A stretch of 64,000 nucleotides of DNA from Patagioenas fasciata (Eukaryota; Chordata; Aves; Columbiformes; Columbidae): contig NC_092522.1 of assembly GCF_037038585.1 (NCBI RefSeq), positions 48,831,661 through 48,895,660 of the forward strand, in the 5' to 3' direction. Of this stretch, positions 1 through 13,480 are shown piece by piece; position 1 is the stretch's first letter, and each line of letters starts with the position of its first letter. Position numbers and translations under genes: made by a program. Below the pieces are notes generated by a model. The model worked only from the letters and a program-made list of their open reading frames with translations. It had not been told where the DNA came from and did no database searches.

Positions 1-726
1 GTTTATATTTTCCTGTCCTCCAGGAAAATCTATTTATATCAACAGATCCCAGATAATCAATACTTGTTTAGAAAACTGTAATAACTGAAACATTAATCCT
101 AATGCCTTTTTAATGCTAAATGCCTTTATTAATCACTCCTAAATTTACCATGGGCTATGTAAGAGTAACACACAACATAGAGTAAGCTTGGAGCAGGGGG
201 TATTGCAGGATACCTATACGTGATGTGCACATCTCTACTCACCAGTCTACGTATATGGTATCAAAATGAGTAGAATTTTTTCTCTGTTTCCATGAAAAGT
301 ATACATCTCATATGGAAGTCATCTAAGCTTCCCTGTAAGCTCTTTTGGGCACTGTTATTAAAAATACATTACACATACACCTGTACAAGTTGAAATCTTG
401 GAAGAACATGTCTATTTCCCAGAAATCAAAGTGCTTTCAGTGCGGATGCCTGCGGGGGACAGTGATCAGAAAGCAGCCAGAGAGCAACAGGAATGCTGAG
501 ATTTCAGAGCCTGTGTGATCACCCACAGCTGTACAAACAGTGCAGCAGAGAAAACAGATTGACCTTGACCATGTTTTGAGAGTGCCAGATAACCAGGTCC
601 TTCAACAAGCCTTGTTTCAACACGAAGAGGAAAGAAACAACGGTGAACGCGAGGAAACACAATAATGACTAAAGTAGCAACATTGCAAGTGAGCAACTTG
701 AACACCTTCAAGAGACTGGTCTGGGA
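1..726. other. intergenic, no feature seen
   Basis: AT-rich unique-looking sequence with only short chance ORFs on both strands. I see no splice-consistent exon, RNA gene or recognisable repeat before the CR1 tail begins at about 727. Confidence 0.6.
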
Positions 727-1859
727 TAGAATCACACAGAATCACAGAATGTTAGGGATTGGAAGGGACCTCGAAGGATCATCTAGTCCAATCCCCCTGC
801 TGGAGCAGGAACACCCAGATGAGGTTACACAGGAAGGCGTCCCGGTGGGTTTTGAATGTCTCCAGAGAAGGAGACTCCACAACCTCCCTGGGCAGCCTGT
901 TCCAGTGTTCTGTCACTCTCACTGAGAAGAAGTTTCTTCTCATATTTAAGTGGAACCTCTTGTGTTCCAGTCTGAACCCATTACCCCTTGTCCTATCATT
1001 GGTTGTCACCGAGAAGAGCCTGGCTCCATCCTTGTGACACTCACCCTCTATATATTTTTAAACATTAAAGAGGTCACCCCTCAGTCTCCTCTTCTCCAAG
1101 CTAAAGAGACCCAGCTCCCTCAGCCTTTCCTCATAAGGGAGATGCTCCACTCCCTTCATCATCTTCGTTGCTCTGCGCTGGACACTCTCAAGCAGTTCCC
1201 TGTTCTTCTTGAACTGAGGGGCCCAGAACTGGACACAATATTCCAGATGTGGTCTCACCAGGGCAGAGTAGAGGGGGAGGAGAACCTCTCTCGACCTACT
1301 AACCACCCCCCTTCTAATACACCCCAGGATGCCATTGGCCTTCCTGGCCACAAGGGCACAGTGCTGGCTCATGGTCATCCTGCTGTCCACCAGGACCGCC
1401 AGGTCCCTTTCCCCTACGCTGCTCTCTAATAGGTCATTCTCCAACTTATACTGGAACCTGGAGTTGTTCCTGCCCAGATGCAATACTCTACACTTGCCCT
1501 TGTTATATTTCATTAAATTTTTCCCTGCCCAACTCTCCAGCCTGTCCAGGTCTCGCTGGATGGCAGCACAGCCTTCTGGCGTGTCAGCCACTCCTCCCAG
1601 TTTTGTGTCATCAGCAAACTTACTGATAGTGCACTCTATTCGCTTGTCCAAATCATTGATGAATATATTGAACACAGGCCCCAGTACTGATCCCTGAGGC
1701 ACTCCACTAGATACAGGCCTCCAACTGGACTCTGCCCCATTGACCACGACTCTCTGGCTTCCTCCCTTCAGCCAGTTCCCAGTCCACCTCACTACCTGAT
1801 CGTCCAGACCGCACTCCCTCAGTTTAGCTGTAAGGATGCTGTGGGAGACTCTGTCAAAT
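727..1859 (-). mobile_element. CR1 LINE, 5'-truncated, fairly young
   Basis: The minus strand reads as the C-terminal part of a CR1 (non-LTR retrotransposon) ORF2. Coding similarity starts near 1859 (AFD-type region, then [16 protein letters not shown]), continues through [12 protein letters not shown] and the reverse-transcriptase catalytic FADD at 1618-1607, then [15 protein letters not shown], and ends with the usual GDWTR terminus at 779. The reading frame is kept throughout and is broken once, by a TAA stop at 1060-1058 where CR1 normally has a Tyr codon. The 3' end on the minus strand carries the CR1-type tail of ATTCTGTG/ATTCTAT units (about 750-727). The endonuclease and N-terminal RT portions are absent, the common 5' truncation of CR1. 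Cannot move by itself. Boundaries are good to about 5 bp at the tail and about 10 bp at the truncated end. Confidence 0.95.
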
Positions 1860-3736
1860 GAACTGGTTCATGATGACAGACATGTACATTATGTACCTGA
1901 CAGCATGAGAAGTGGATCAAACTGGGTATGTGACAGCATTATCTCAAGTACCAGTAGACAGTACCCTTCAAAGCAGGAATTATTGTGCTTTAACTATCCC
2001 ATAAATACCCATGGCAGTGAAATTTTAGCCTGCTTGCAGGGAATTTGAAATAGAATTTAAGAGGCATAAAGTGTTTTGGTGTACTTCTAAATCCGCAGAA
2101 CAATGGCTGTCTTTTCCCAGGTTATTAGTGCCTGTATCCTGTACAGAGAGAACATTCGAAGGCCTCACTCTCGCAAGTAATTGCAAGGCTCATCTCACTG
2201 ACCTCCCCTTCACCCTTTCAAATAGATATTTTCTTTGCTATTTCCTCATGTGAGTGGGGAACACACCCTCCAACACCAGGACCACTTGCAGAAGTGCAAA
2301 CACTATCTCTACGCCAGCCATCAGCTTCCCCTCTGACTCTTATCTTGGGTTGTGATCCACCAGGATTGTTAAATTGGATGCTTAACCTCAGGGGATCTCT
2401 CTCCCGCTGTGGTGGATGAACTACAGTGGATCAGCTAACTGGTAGAGAGCCCGCTAGATGATAGACCCATGAACTACAGAGGCTTGATGCAGGGTGAAAG
2501 CTAGAAATGAACTTCCTCCAGAATCTCCCAGAACTTGGAGCAGGGAGGTAATCCTCAGAATGGCCATGGGAAACAGCTTGAGGATTGAAGGAAACTTTAG
2601 CTTTGCTGTGCTGGAAAACTGAGTGTTACACAATACTTGTTTTTCTCACCTTGTGAATTCTGCCCTTGCAACGTGCAAATCCTCAGGGATACATGTGTTC
2701 ACTGCCATCCAGCATCTTGGTAATTAAAAAAGATATATTTGGAGAGCTTGTGAAGAATACCGTGAAGAACATTACTGTAGTTCCAAAATGACAAGTGTTC
2801 CCTAAACACGGGAAGGAGGGGCGGGGGGTGGGGAAGGGGGTGAAAGGGAAACAAACACAAAAAAAACCCTAAAAAAACCCAGAACAAAACAAACCAACCA
2901 ACCAACAACAACATAAAACATGGCAGAAAGGAGATGGAAAAGGATCAGAAGGTGAAGGTCCCTATTCTGTCACTCAGTCACTGAGGGAGGACTCCCCTCC
3001 TAGCACAGGAACTATGAAAGTGCCTCCCTGTTAAGGCTTCACCTCTAGCTGCTGCCAGCTTGGCAGGGAAAGCATCTCTCTGATGAAAACAAATTCCTGT
3101 GTTCCCCTGACACGGAGTTGCTCCTGCAACACTGCAGCTCTCAAAGAACCTGAACGACTCCAAGGAGAACACTGCATTTACCCTGGCTGGTTTGCTCTCC
3201 CCTTTCAAACACTAATTTTATATTCTACAGTCAGCCAAGCAACTCCCTGCAAATTTTACAACACGTTCTCCCCAGAGCCTGAAGGCATAAAGCATTCACA
3301 CAGTGCACAACCTGAAAACTAAAGTAGAAAGTATGTGAAAACACATAAAGCCTGTATTGAATAAGGTCAGTGAATCTGCATAGACCTTCAGGAGCAAGCA
3401 CTCATTTGACTGATAAGAGTTAAAAATAGTCCATGTTAAAAGCTGATGAAAGCACAAGTAGGCATAGCATATTATTTAGATCTGTCAGGCAAAAATCCCG
3501 TATCTGATTTATGAGAAAGTGTGTGGAACATGTCCTCACCAGATACCTGCCAACTGCGTGTTAAGACCTTTAGAACAAATTTAGAGGAATGAATAATTAC
3601 AAATTGCGTGTAATGAGTAGCTGGGAAACAGGATAAGATGCAAGATGAGTCTTTCAAAACCAGACCATGGCAAACTAAGCAATTATATTTCTTAGACGTG
3701 ATAATCCAACCTCTTTGGCAGAGGAAGCACAGCAGG
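1860..3736. other. intergenic, no gene seen
   Basis: No supported gene. It contains an A/C-rich low-complexity stretch at about 2850-2912 (runs of AAAC, CCAA and AAC). The short ORFs here have no recognisable protein content. Confidence 0.6.
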
Positions 3737-4510
3737 TCTCACCTACTGGACTTCAGTAAAGCATTTGATTCAGTGCCACTGCTTGGGTGATTAAAAGGCA
3801 AACTGCAGACGATGGAAATCAGGAGGCAAATTGTAAAGGGGTTGTAAACTGCCTGAAGGGAAGAAGTAATGTTTGAAAGGTGCTGTGCTGGAACAAGGGG
3901 GTTCCACAGAGACCAGTCTTAGGGCTTTCAATATTTTTACTGACAGTTTAGATATTAAAAACACAGGAGTGTTGTGAAACATGACTGATGTGTGATGAAA
4001 CCTGTCAACAGTAGAAAGCTGGAGGGTGTTGCCCATACTCAAGAACTTGTGGATATCACATGCAGAGATCCCTGAGAGATGAAGTTATACAAATAGAGTC
4101 AAATGCTGTAGTAAAATTCTAATGGAAAAGAGGTGGAAATTATGCTAATACCATTGTAAAAAAGGCGCTGGAGAAACTTTATTTGGAATATTGTACACAA
4201 TTCCAGTTAGGTCTATTTTCAGATAGCCCTCAAACTGAAACAGGTGCTGTGAAAACATGTCCAGGAAAATTATGGGGAATGGACAGCCTGTTCTGTGAGA
4301 TGTGAGGAGAATTTCAACAAAACAAAGGATGAGAGAGCTTACAATTTCTCTCCATAAGCACCGTGGGGGGACAGGAGGGACGATGGCAAACTATTCAACT
4401 TGAAGGACAATCTGACTCAGTGCAAACTGGCCATCAACAGACTGAGTCCTGAAATTAGACAAAAGTTCCTAGTCACCAGAGGACTGACCAAGCAGGCTTC
4501 CCACAAAGGA
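3737..4510 (+). mobile_element. decayed CR1-like LINE fragment
   Basis: At 3743-3778 the + strand reads LLDFSKAFDSVP, the conserved reverse-transcriptase block of CR1-clade LINEs. About 120 bp later (3899 onward) a GVPQ-x-x-VLG-like block appears (GGTTCCACAGAGACCAGTCT). Near 4180-4200 a LEYCTQFQ-like block follows, and near 4445-4485 there is sequence resembling the CR1 3' region (CTGAAATTAGACAAAAGTTC). The order and spacing match a CR1/L3-type element, but frameshifts and stops break every frame, so this is a much older copy than the one at 727-1859. Boundaries are approximate. Confidence 0.75.
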
Positions 4511-7500
4511 AGATGGCAGCAAATGTTGCCAATTTTCATAACGAGGCGTATTTTTTAGTTTCCAAAGAGCCTGTACCACATGGCTGCCTGCAGCAAAGCA
4601 GAGCAGGCACAGCACTCCAAGGGATCAATTCCCATCTCTGTCCCCACTCCTGTCCCCAGAGCAGCTGCCGGTGGTGTCCCAGGAAGGCGCTCCTGGAATC
4701 TGGTCTTACACAAGCAGGCGTTTCACCGGTTGCACAGACTGGGAGGCAAATCTTTGAACCTCTGTCTCCCAGCCCTTGAGGAAGGTCACTCCCTTTTCTC
4801 ACAGTGCTGCACAAAACACAAAATCCTCTTCTGTTTCTCTAGCTGCCTCTGGGAATTGCTTAATACTTGCCAGTTTTCCAACAGCACTCTTCATTTTGAT
4901 GTTAGGCAGTAGTTAAATGGCTCATTTCTCCAGCCCAGGTGCTTGCATCTCCAAGGAACAAGCAGGCTCTGTGGCAGGCAGGTTGCTGAGTCCATCTGTG
5001 GCATTTCTGCTCCTGCCAACTCACCGCTCTCTGCCCTTGCCCCAGGGCTGCAGTGTGGTGGCTGTGGTGGCACAAGTGTCTGTGGGGACCTACCAGGGCA
5101 AGCACCAGGCCTGGCTGAAACACACGTGCCAGCGCAGTTGCAGGAAGGTGCATGCAGGCTCACGGGGAGAGGAGGAGGAAGAGAAGACATGCAGCCACTG
5201 GTGACTGTCCATGTTATGGCTATCCATCCAAAGTGGGGCAGTCGCCTTTGTCACTGGAGGAAAGAAATGTGTATTTTGAAAAGTTTAATATGATCTTTTC
5301 TGGACCAACGTACTTTAGAAACAATATATTGACCATAGGGGATGGTCAGGTGCTAAAGCACGTAACAGAAGCACTCTTTCAGATTTACAAACTGCAAAGC
5401 CTGGTGGTTGGAAGAAGGGGCACAGGACAGTGTGGATCGGGCAATAGGACTGTGAGCTCTGTCAACCACACCAACACATCTAGAGCACCTCAGAACTTCA
5501 AAGCCACTGATCATCTCCTGGGGACTGGCTTTCTCCATGTATTCATAGCGATGAACACTTTCACCTCCACTGCTTTGACATGCCGCTACCCCCCACGCCT
5601 TATAAGCTTGAGGCTGACTGCAAGGAAAATGCCCTTTGTCACCTTGGCACTGCTGGCCATGCTGGGTTTAATGACCCACCCGCCTTTTTTTCTTCAGCAT
5701 GGTACTGGTCTTGCAATGACTGGAGCTTTTCCAAATCCGCCTTGAAGCCACCCCCTCTCTGCTCTCCCTTCTCCTTGCTGGCAGCCGCTTTCTGTGGTCA
5801 GAGGAAAGAGTGGGTAACTGCAGGGTGTCCCTCTGCCCTCAGGGAAAGCAGCGTCAGCTGGAAAAGTAAAAGCCGACTCTTCCTTTGCACACATTGGCAT
5901 CAGGGAGGTGCACTGAATTTGTCCATCTGTGCAGCTCACGTGGATGTCAGCTCTGCTGGCACTGAGGAGCCCACGAACTTTGAGAAGGGGATCTGGCCAG
6001 TTTTCATAGAAGGTGTTAACAGGGAACATGCTATGAGCAAGCTTGTGGAAGTCAGGGGATATGGTACAAGGCTGTGTTTTAATTTATCTGTTAGGACAGT
6101 ACAATCCTGGCCTGAGCCCAGGGTTCCTCTAATGGTGACAGCATTCAGAAGTAAACCTGTTCTTAGGCAGAGTGGACAAACAATTATCCCAATAAAAAGT
6201 TCAGGAGGCTATCTTTAGAGCAAAGCTCCAGCACATGGGGAGAAAAGTTGCTATTTCACCAGTTTCTTTATATGTTGGCCCTGATGTCCAAGTCTGGCTG
6301 ACCTTTCACTACTGTAAAACCTCCAAGGGCTATTTTCATCCTAGTGTGAATCAATGTAGCTTCAGGGTTGGCATCACAGGAGGTTCTTATCTCATGGGGA
6401 CTGTCCCAGCACAACCTTCCTCCCGAGCCCATCTCTGGGCTGGAGTGAACAGGATCTGCTGTGCATGCTGACTGCTGCTGGCTGTGGCTGCCCCCTAACC
6501 AGAGGAATCCTGAGCCGATCATTTAGGATTTCCCCCTTCCCTTCTTTAAGAGTGGCCCCAAACAACTGGCAGTATCTTCCCTTCAGGCAGTGTTTCTGCC
6601 GCCCTGCTTCATGGCTGCAGCTGGACTCATCTCAGGTAAGGGCTGTAGCTCATCTTCTGTGGTCAAGATAGAGGGAGGTGCCTGGAGAAAGCAGTGTATC
6701 GCTCCTAAAATCTAAACTGCGTCTCTCTCTGAGGGAGCAACCAGGACAACCGTGTTGCTGACACCGATGCTTCATTTAGACCCCTAAAATGAGGTGGGAG
6801 TAAATCCACACCCTTCTGCTCCTCAGGCACTGTGTTTCACAAGCAGAAGCATTGTAATTCTGTTTGTTAGTCTCAGCAGCTACATGTTAGGTAGGGTGTT
6901 AGATAACGTACATCCTCCCACGTCTGGCAGAGCTCTTTCCCCCAAGTGGCATAAATGGTGGCTTTCGTCTTGCTACACTAGATATTCAGCATTGCTTAGG
7001 GCAAAGGATACACATTTTCATATCTGGCCATGATCAATAAACAGTTCCTATCTATGACAACTGCCTGCAACATTTAAGGTTTAGATTTTGTTATGTAATG
7101 GTTGCTGAAATGGCTATCTTCTGTAATCAAGAGCCTGAGAGTCTTTCTCAGGAAGATTTTGCATTGCATGATCAACAGCAACCGTAGTCCAGGCCAACTT
7201 GATGAAAGGGACAGTTAATCCCAAAGAGCCAAGTATCTGGAATGTGCCCTGCTCTGAGGGGGCATCACTCAGCCACGTGCATACAGCTGCATATGGCTGG
7301 TGTCACTGACACTGGTATTTAGCCAGAGGTTGGGAGGCTGGTTCGTTGTTCATTGTTTTTGCTTCTGTTTTGCTTTTTTAAGTAAGAAAAACATCTACAG
7401 TTGTTCCACAGGAAAAGAACAAGCAATCTACCCACGTGGAATATCTGCAGTTGTCCTTGTTTCCTCGTTGTTTACTTTCACCTTCTGCTAATGTAAATTG

Positions 7501-10500
7501 GGTGACAAGATTTTTCCAAATGCCAAATCAGGATAAACAGCAGTTGGGTGCAACAGATGAAGGGGAATAACCAACAGGCTTATAACAAATGAGTAATGTA
7601 TGCATAGACCAGATTTTGAAATGCATAGAACTTGCAGTATTTTACAAAGCAGGCAAAGCAGGTTAACCCATCTACACAGGCAGACTTCTACAGCTCTATG
7701 GTCTCTGTGCTTCACTGCTCACTCCCCTCTTCCCACAGAGGCAGCTACTGCTGGGGCAGCTGGATTGCATGTGAAGCAACTCCTAACCCACTGAAGTTTT
7801 CAACCTGACGTGTTAAAACAAACTCCCTCTAACCCAAGCAGGAGAGTGAAAAGAAACTCAAGGCATGATTCTCCATGGAGGTAAAACACCCCAGGTGACA
7901 CAGCCCTGATACCTGAGCAAGGTCATTTCCATATATGAACAGCAGTGGTTTGCACCTGCTTTGCACAGATGCATGTGCCTACACAGTGCCCAGTGCAGTG
8001 AGGGACACTCTGAGTCACGTTCAATGCAAAGTCAGGTCCAAGCTCACCATGTATGAAACACCTGCCAGAAGCCAGCCTGTGAAGCAGGCTTTCCTTGCCA
8101 TTGATCCCGTGGAGCTGCACACACCCTGGCAATGGAGCAACTACTCTAAAAAGTGTTCCAAAGCTAAGAGGAAACAGAAATGACAGTCAAAGCCAGAGCC
8201 ATGTGAACCTGCATAGGTGGGCAATATTGTCTATGTTGTCTGAGCACCACTTCCCTGCATGCAAAACATCTGATTGACAAGTGCAAAGGCCTGAATTAAA
8301 TGAGTTTTAATATGTTACTGTCCTCTTAGGTGAGGTCCAGTCACTGACTGTATGCACTTCCCTAGGCTGCTGCAATATGAAATTGAAAGGGCTGGCATTA
8401 ATTATAAGTCAAGGTACCAGAACATGCCAAGCCCATGCCTGGTGCTTGCCAGAGGAGACCCAGGAACACTGTGGTTTAGAGCACCTGGTTATGTCTGTCT
8501 GGCCAAAGCCATTTCTCTGGGCTCCCCAGCTGAGCTGGCGAAGCTGACTTTTGACACTCCATGGATAAAAGGCCAGGACTGGGACTGGCTTACACGATTC
8601 ACGGGAAGATGGAAACAGCCAAGCTGGAACAGGGAGCTGGCAGAAGACCTTGGAAAATTGGGTGTGCTGCCCTACTGTGATCAGAGGAGGGGGAAATAGC
8701 AGAGATGGGAGAAGGGAGAGTATTTTGTACCTTCCCAAGATCTGGTGTAGCTAAAATATGTAGCAAAGCCACCAGCATCTTACAGCTGCTTACTTTGCCA
8801 ATGGTGAGAGATAAACTTGACTCATGCTAGCACTCCCTGGGTCTTGCTGCCTCAGTGCTCAGAAATGGCTGTTTCCCCTCATGAAATGAAGATGGTGCTC
8901 TTATTTCTCTGTCAGGCCTAAAAAAGCCACCACACAGCAAAGCAAATAGAAGGAAAGAGCTCAGATAAGCCCAGAAGGGGTAAAGAGCCCAGGTTGAGGG
9001 TGGAGCCAGATGCCCAGGATGTCCCCAAGCTGTCCATTTGCAGGTAACCTAACATGCCCTTCGTGAGGCCACCTGAGCACTGGTTGGAAACCAAAGCATG
9101 TGGCTGGGAAGTAGTGCAACTGAGGGATTAACACAGCTATACCCTGCATGTTATCATTTTCCATTGTGTTACCTGCTGGGAGGGAGCCTCCCTCCTGCCC
9201 GCCATGGGACCACCATAGCCCTGGGCTGCGTGCTGCCCAGCCCACACCTTGGCCCCACTTGGATGCATGCATGCAGCAGAATGCCTTCACACAGATATAT
9301 TTATCAAGCTAAAAAAAGTTCTGGTTAACTGTTGTGCTGACTGTGAGGCATAGCTGTGCTATCTGTAAAGAAAAAAGAGGTCACCTGGAGCTGCAAAATC
9401 TCACCGACCTGCAAAATAAGGACAGCACACTGGTGGGAGGTTGGATAGTTAGTGGAAATGCAGAATTCCTGCAGCAATACAGAAATTACTTATTTTCACC
9501 CCACAGTCCCTTTCCCAGCTGTAAGGAAAACAAAAAACCACACCACCCCCTTCCAAAAAAAAAAACAAACCAAAAAACAAAACCAAACAAGAAGAAAACC
9601 AAACAGTTTACATATTTCCTGGAATATATGATTTTACAAGAAGTGCACTTTACACTTTTGTTATGAAAGGGAATCCAGCCCACTGGAACAAAGTCATTCT
9701 TAGAATAACTTTCAATTAAATCAAGAACTACAACTGGACTGACTTTGGTGTAAGAAGTCCTCAGGATATTGGTAGCTGCTACAGTCATGTTTTTGTAGGC
9801 AGTCTGGATCTACTGGTTTTCCTAGTATAATAATTGCAGTAAGAACTGTGATGTTTTGTAACCAAACTAGTTTATACTGGCAAAAGCTCTAGTTTGAATG
9901 ACAGAGAAGTGACTTATGCTGTTAAATTTCTTTCAGTTCTTATTTGGGCATTACTATTCTATTATAAAATGTCTTCATGCTGTCTGCACAATAGCTGGGG
10001 ATGATTACTTCTGCATTGTTACCACAGTACCATTTTCTAGCATAGATGAGCTAAAATGTTTAAACTTCTGTTATGTTTTGTAAAATACTAACATTAAAGC
10101 ATGGTTTGGAGAAGAAAGACACTGTCTTAAAAAGGATAAAATGGAATGATGCCCTAGATTAGCAAGCAAGGCAAATTCTGTATGGCAATGAGAGAACAGA
10201 AGTCACAAAAAGAATCTACAATATTTTCTTTCTTTATTTTTATCAGGTTCAGGATCTTTGTTTCCTAAGCTACGTGCATAACTACCTGCATGAACCCAGA
10301 GCCTACATATTTCAATTTTAATTTCTAAGATCTGAGTTAATCTTGTCTGCAGCATGAAGTGAAACTAGAGCAGTATTCTGTATGTGATACCACTTAGTGT
10401 CACACACATTTAGAAATATATTAGCAGTGTGGTATCACTGCCTGGCCAGGTCACTGGACAGAGGGGCACCAGCAGCCTTACCATTGCCAGTTTGGCTGCA

Positions 10501-12862
10501 GACAGGACTAAGGAGCTTTTTGGAAGCAGATATTCACTGGGAGCGTCTCCTGGAAGTGAAGGGCAGGATGACTGAGCACAATGTTGTAGGGATAAAATCT
10601 TAAGTATGGAACAGTATAGGGCATCTCCTCAAAGGTGGGGTTTGACCTTGTATTTTGTCAGGAAAAGACAAGCGGCTGTGTTTGATGTTTCACAATTAGG
10701 GGAAATTAAATCTGTGCTTGTTGAGAACAGCTTTACAGTATTTCCATATGTGTAGCATGCACCCATAAAAAACTATAGATCAGTGTCGTACTGTTCCTGA
10801 AAATAAGCCCCCAGACAACTTGAACAACATCTCAGCAGAGACAGGAGAGATGGTGAAGGAGAAAGAGTCTGGCTAGGACCCTAGCAGGCAATCTACCAGG
10901 GAAGAAGGGACCCTGGGCTACCTGAATGTGCAGATTAAGTGGCCCACCCTGGATTATAGTAATGAATATCAGGTCCTTTGGCTGAGAGCCTGCCCTTGAT
11001 GACCTGCTTCCTGAGGCAACTTGAAGCTCACAGCAATTGCGCTGCAGACGGGAGGAATTTGCTTTGGGGGTGGCAGGGCTATTCTGGCACCCTACAGCCA
11101 TCCTTTCGCAGGGCTCCTCGCTCTCTCCTGTCATGGGAGTGGTGCATATCCTTGATGCGACAGCCATGGGGCCTTGGGAAAAGTGGTGCTGGAAACAAAT
11201 AGCCCCTGTCAGCGATTTAATGGCCTGTGACTTCTTTGCAGCGAACCCTGAGGGATGCGCAATGCTCAGGGGCATTGCAGCAGCAGCAGGACCCTCCAGG
11301 CATGCTCCTTCCTGCAGCAACCTGGGGTGCAGCAAAATTGCTTCAGCCACTCTGTGTGTGCAAATAGGTCCATCTGCATGCACACAGTAATGACATCAGC
11401 CACAACAGAACTGGGCTTGTATACAATGGGTTAAGTACTTCTACTGAGATAAGGATGTTGGTGAAAAGGAGTGACAAAACAGCAAGCAAAGAGAACAACT
11501 TTGCAGCAGCTCTGTGAATTAATAACTGCAGGGCAAATGTGTATACATCTCATAACCAGAGAAAGGATGTTGCAGCAATCAAGGTGGAAGAGGAAAGTCT
11601 GGCACAGATTTGGCTGTGAGGATAGATAAAAAACACCGTATCTTGTACATATTATTAAAAAATATTCTGCAAGACTAAAACGAGCATGGATATATCAAGG
11701 TTTAAAAAGAGATCAGAACTGAAGCCTGTGAAGATTGAGAAAGTCATATGAGTACAGAAAATCAGCACAAACTTCACAGCTTATAAAAGACAGAGAAATG
11801 GAAATTAAATTACACTTAACACATGTTAGCTAGTCTCAATATCCAGTCATCTGAGTCAAAACAAGCAGACAGTTTAACGTACTGGTTTTTCATTTTTCCT
11901 GGGATGTACAAACTATAGCCACTCTATGCCAGACCTCCTGTGTTTCTTGTGTACAGACCATGTTTCTTGCTTGTACAGGCCCCTCTCTTCTGCCAGCACA
12001 TCAAGCATGTGCTTTTGTAGCTACCTCAAAAACTGCCTGGAGGACTGAAAAGGGGAGAAGCAAGGAACTGGCTGTGTCTGGAAGAGCAAGCCGCATGTGA
12101 ATTCCACTGCTTTCTGCAAGCCAGACACCTGTCTCAGATTTGTGGGGTTCTGCAAAGTATTTCATGTGCCACTTTCTCCTGTTGGAGGGTTATGATGCCC
12201 ACCAAATGAAGCTGGTGTCCTGATCTTGAACTGGCAGGTGTTAAGACCAGTGGCTCACATGGGCAGCTGCCTTGCAAGCCTTGGCACCACCAGGGCTGTA
12301 GCCAGATGCCCGGAAGCATTTGAGACTTTAGATTTAGACTAAGGACCCTTAGTTAAGCACATATTCTGCTCAGATATTCTAATCTTTTATCTTATTTAAC
12401 CCTCCATTCCTGTTCAGAGGTATTAAGGGTATAATTTGGCATTTGCAATGGGACCCAGATAAATGAAGAGCTTAAGGTGAAAGGACAAGGTAAGCAGAGG
12501 AGCTGCAGCAGAGGCTGATCCTTGTCTTATCAGGGCAGCCATGGGAGGAGCAGACACACTGCTGGGGCAGCTGCAGCACCTTCTGGGCTGGCATGGAGAG
12601 AGCAAGTAGGGGAAGAGCCCTTCTCAAAGCCCTGCTTGAGCAGACAGCCTGTACAGTCTTCTTCCAGCTGCAGCTGAAGGGTCAGTCTACCCCACCTTGC
12701 CTCAACACCATTTTCCTGCTAACCACAACTACCCTTGCAGGTTTGTCAGCAAAACTGCTTGTACATGCTTTCCTCGTCCCTTTAGAGTCGAAGCAAGCTG
12801 CACTAGTGAGCAGTTGAAATCCAAGGTCTGCCTGCATCTAGTTCATTGCTAGTAAACAGGTC
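4511..12862. other. intergenic, no gene supported
   Basis: Long stretch between repeats. The section at 4,500-6,600 is somewhat GC-richer and holds two overlapping open frames on the + strand (5152-5745, 197 codons; 5580-6218, 212 codons), but neither shows a domain, compositional signature or splice context that I recognise. An A/C-rich simple region lies at about 9525-9605. No RNA gene, CRISPR or recognisable mobile element was seen. Confidence 0.55.
12858..12862 (+). repeat. 5-bp target-site duplication, left copy
   Basis: AGGTC directly abuts the LTR on its left. The same five bases abut it on the right at 13481-13485. A 5-bp duplication is characteristic of class III (ERVL-like) retroviral integration. 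Confidence 0.8.
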
Positions 12863-13480
12863 TGTCGAGGGTTAGATTGCAAGGTGACAATCAAACCCTG
12901 GCAGATGTATTGTTAACCTCCTCTCCCCCCACCACTTCCCCCTTTTGCCCCTCCCTCTCCCCTCTTCCCACTCAGGACAGGCGATCGGGAGGAGAAGAAA
13001 GACAGAGAGAAGAGAGTTGGAAAAACTAAAAATGTTTTACTAATGCTACTAATAAGAATAGAGAAAATAATACAAAATATACAAAACCAATCTTGAAAGT
13101 TTCAGCAACTGCAGAACCGGCACCCAAAGTCCTGGATTAGACTCTGCAGCCAACCGGAGCTGGATTCAGTCTCTCACTAGGCCTCAGTTCGCAGGGATGA
13201 CCAGCAAGGTCCTCTCCTAATGTCAGCCATGAGGAAAAAGGGAAAAAGGGACGAGATCCTCGTGATCTCCCACTTTTATATGAAGTATTCACGTGAATGG
13301 AATGTTATACACCGTTGGTCAGTTGAGATGTCCATCGTGCTTATCAGTAAGTTTGCATTCCATTGCTATGCTTACCAAAACATGTATCTGGTTCTCCAGG
13401 AAAATGCAGCTAATATGAAGGCTTTAGCTGACAGGCAAATTCACTAAAAGAGAAACTTGTTTTTTAACAAAACCAGGACA
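12863..13480 (-). mobile_element. solo LTR of an avian endogenous retrovirus (ERVL-like)
   Basis: Read on the minus strand this 618-bp unit begins TGTCCTGGTTTTGTT and ends CCTCGACA. It thus has TG...CA termini and a short inverted terminal match TGTC/GACA. It is flanked by AGGTC on both sides, a perfect 5-bp target-site duplication. The TGTCCTGGTTT start is typical of a common avian LTR group (from memory). A TATA-like CATATAAAAGTGGG occurs on the minus strand near 13282-13269, consistent with an LTR promoter. No gag, pol or env sequence and no second LTR is present, so the internal part was probably lost by LTR-LTR recombination. The class III assignment rests mainly on the TSD length. Confidence 0.85.
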
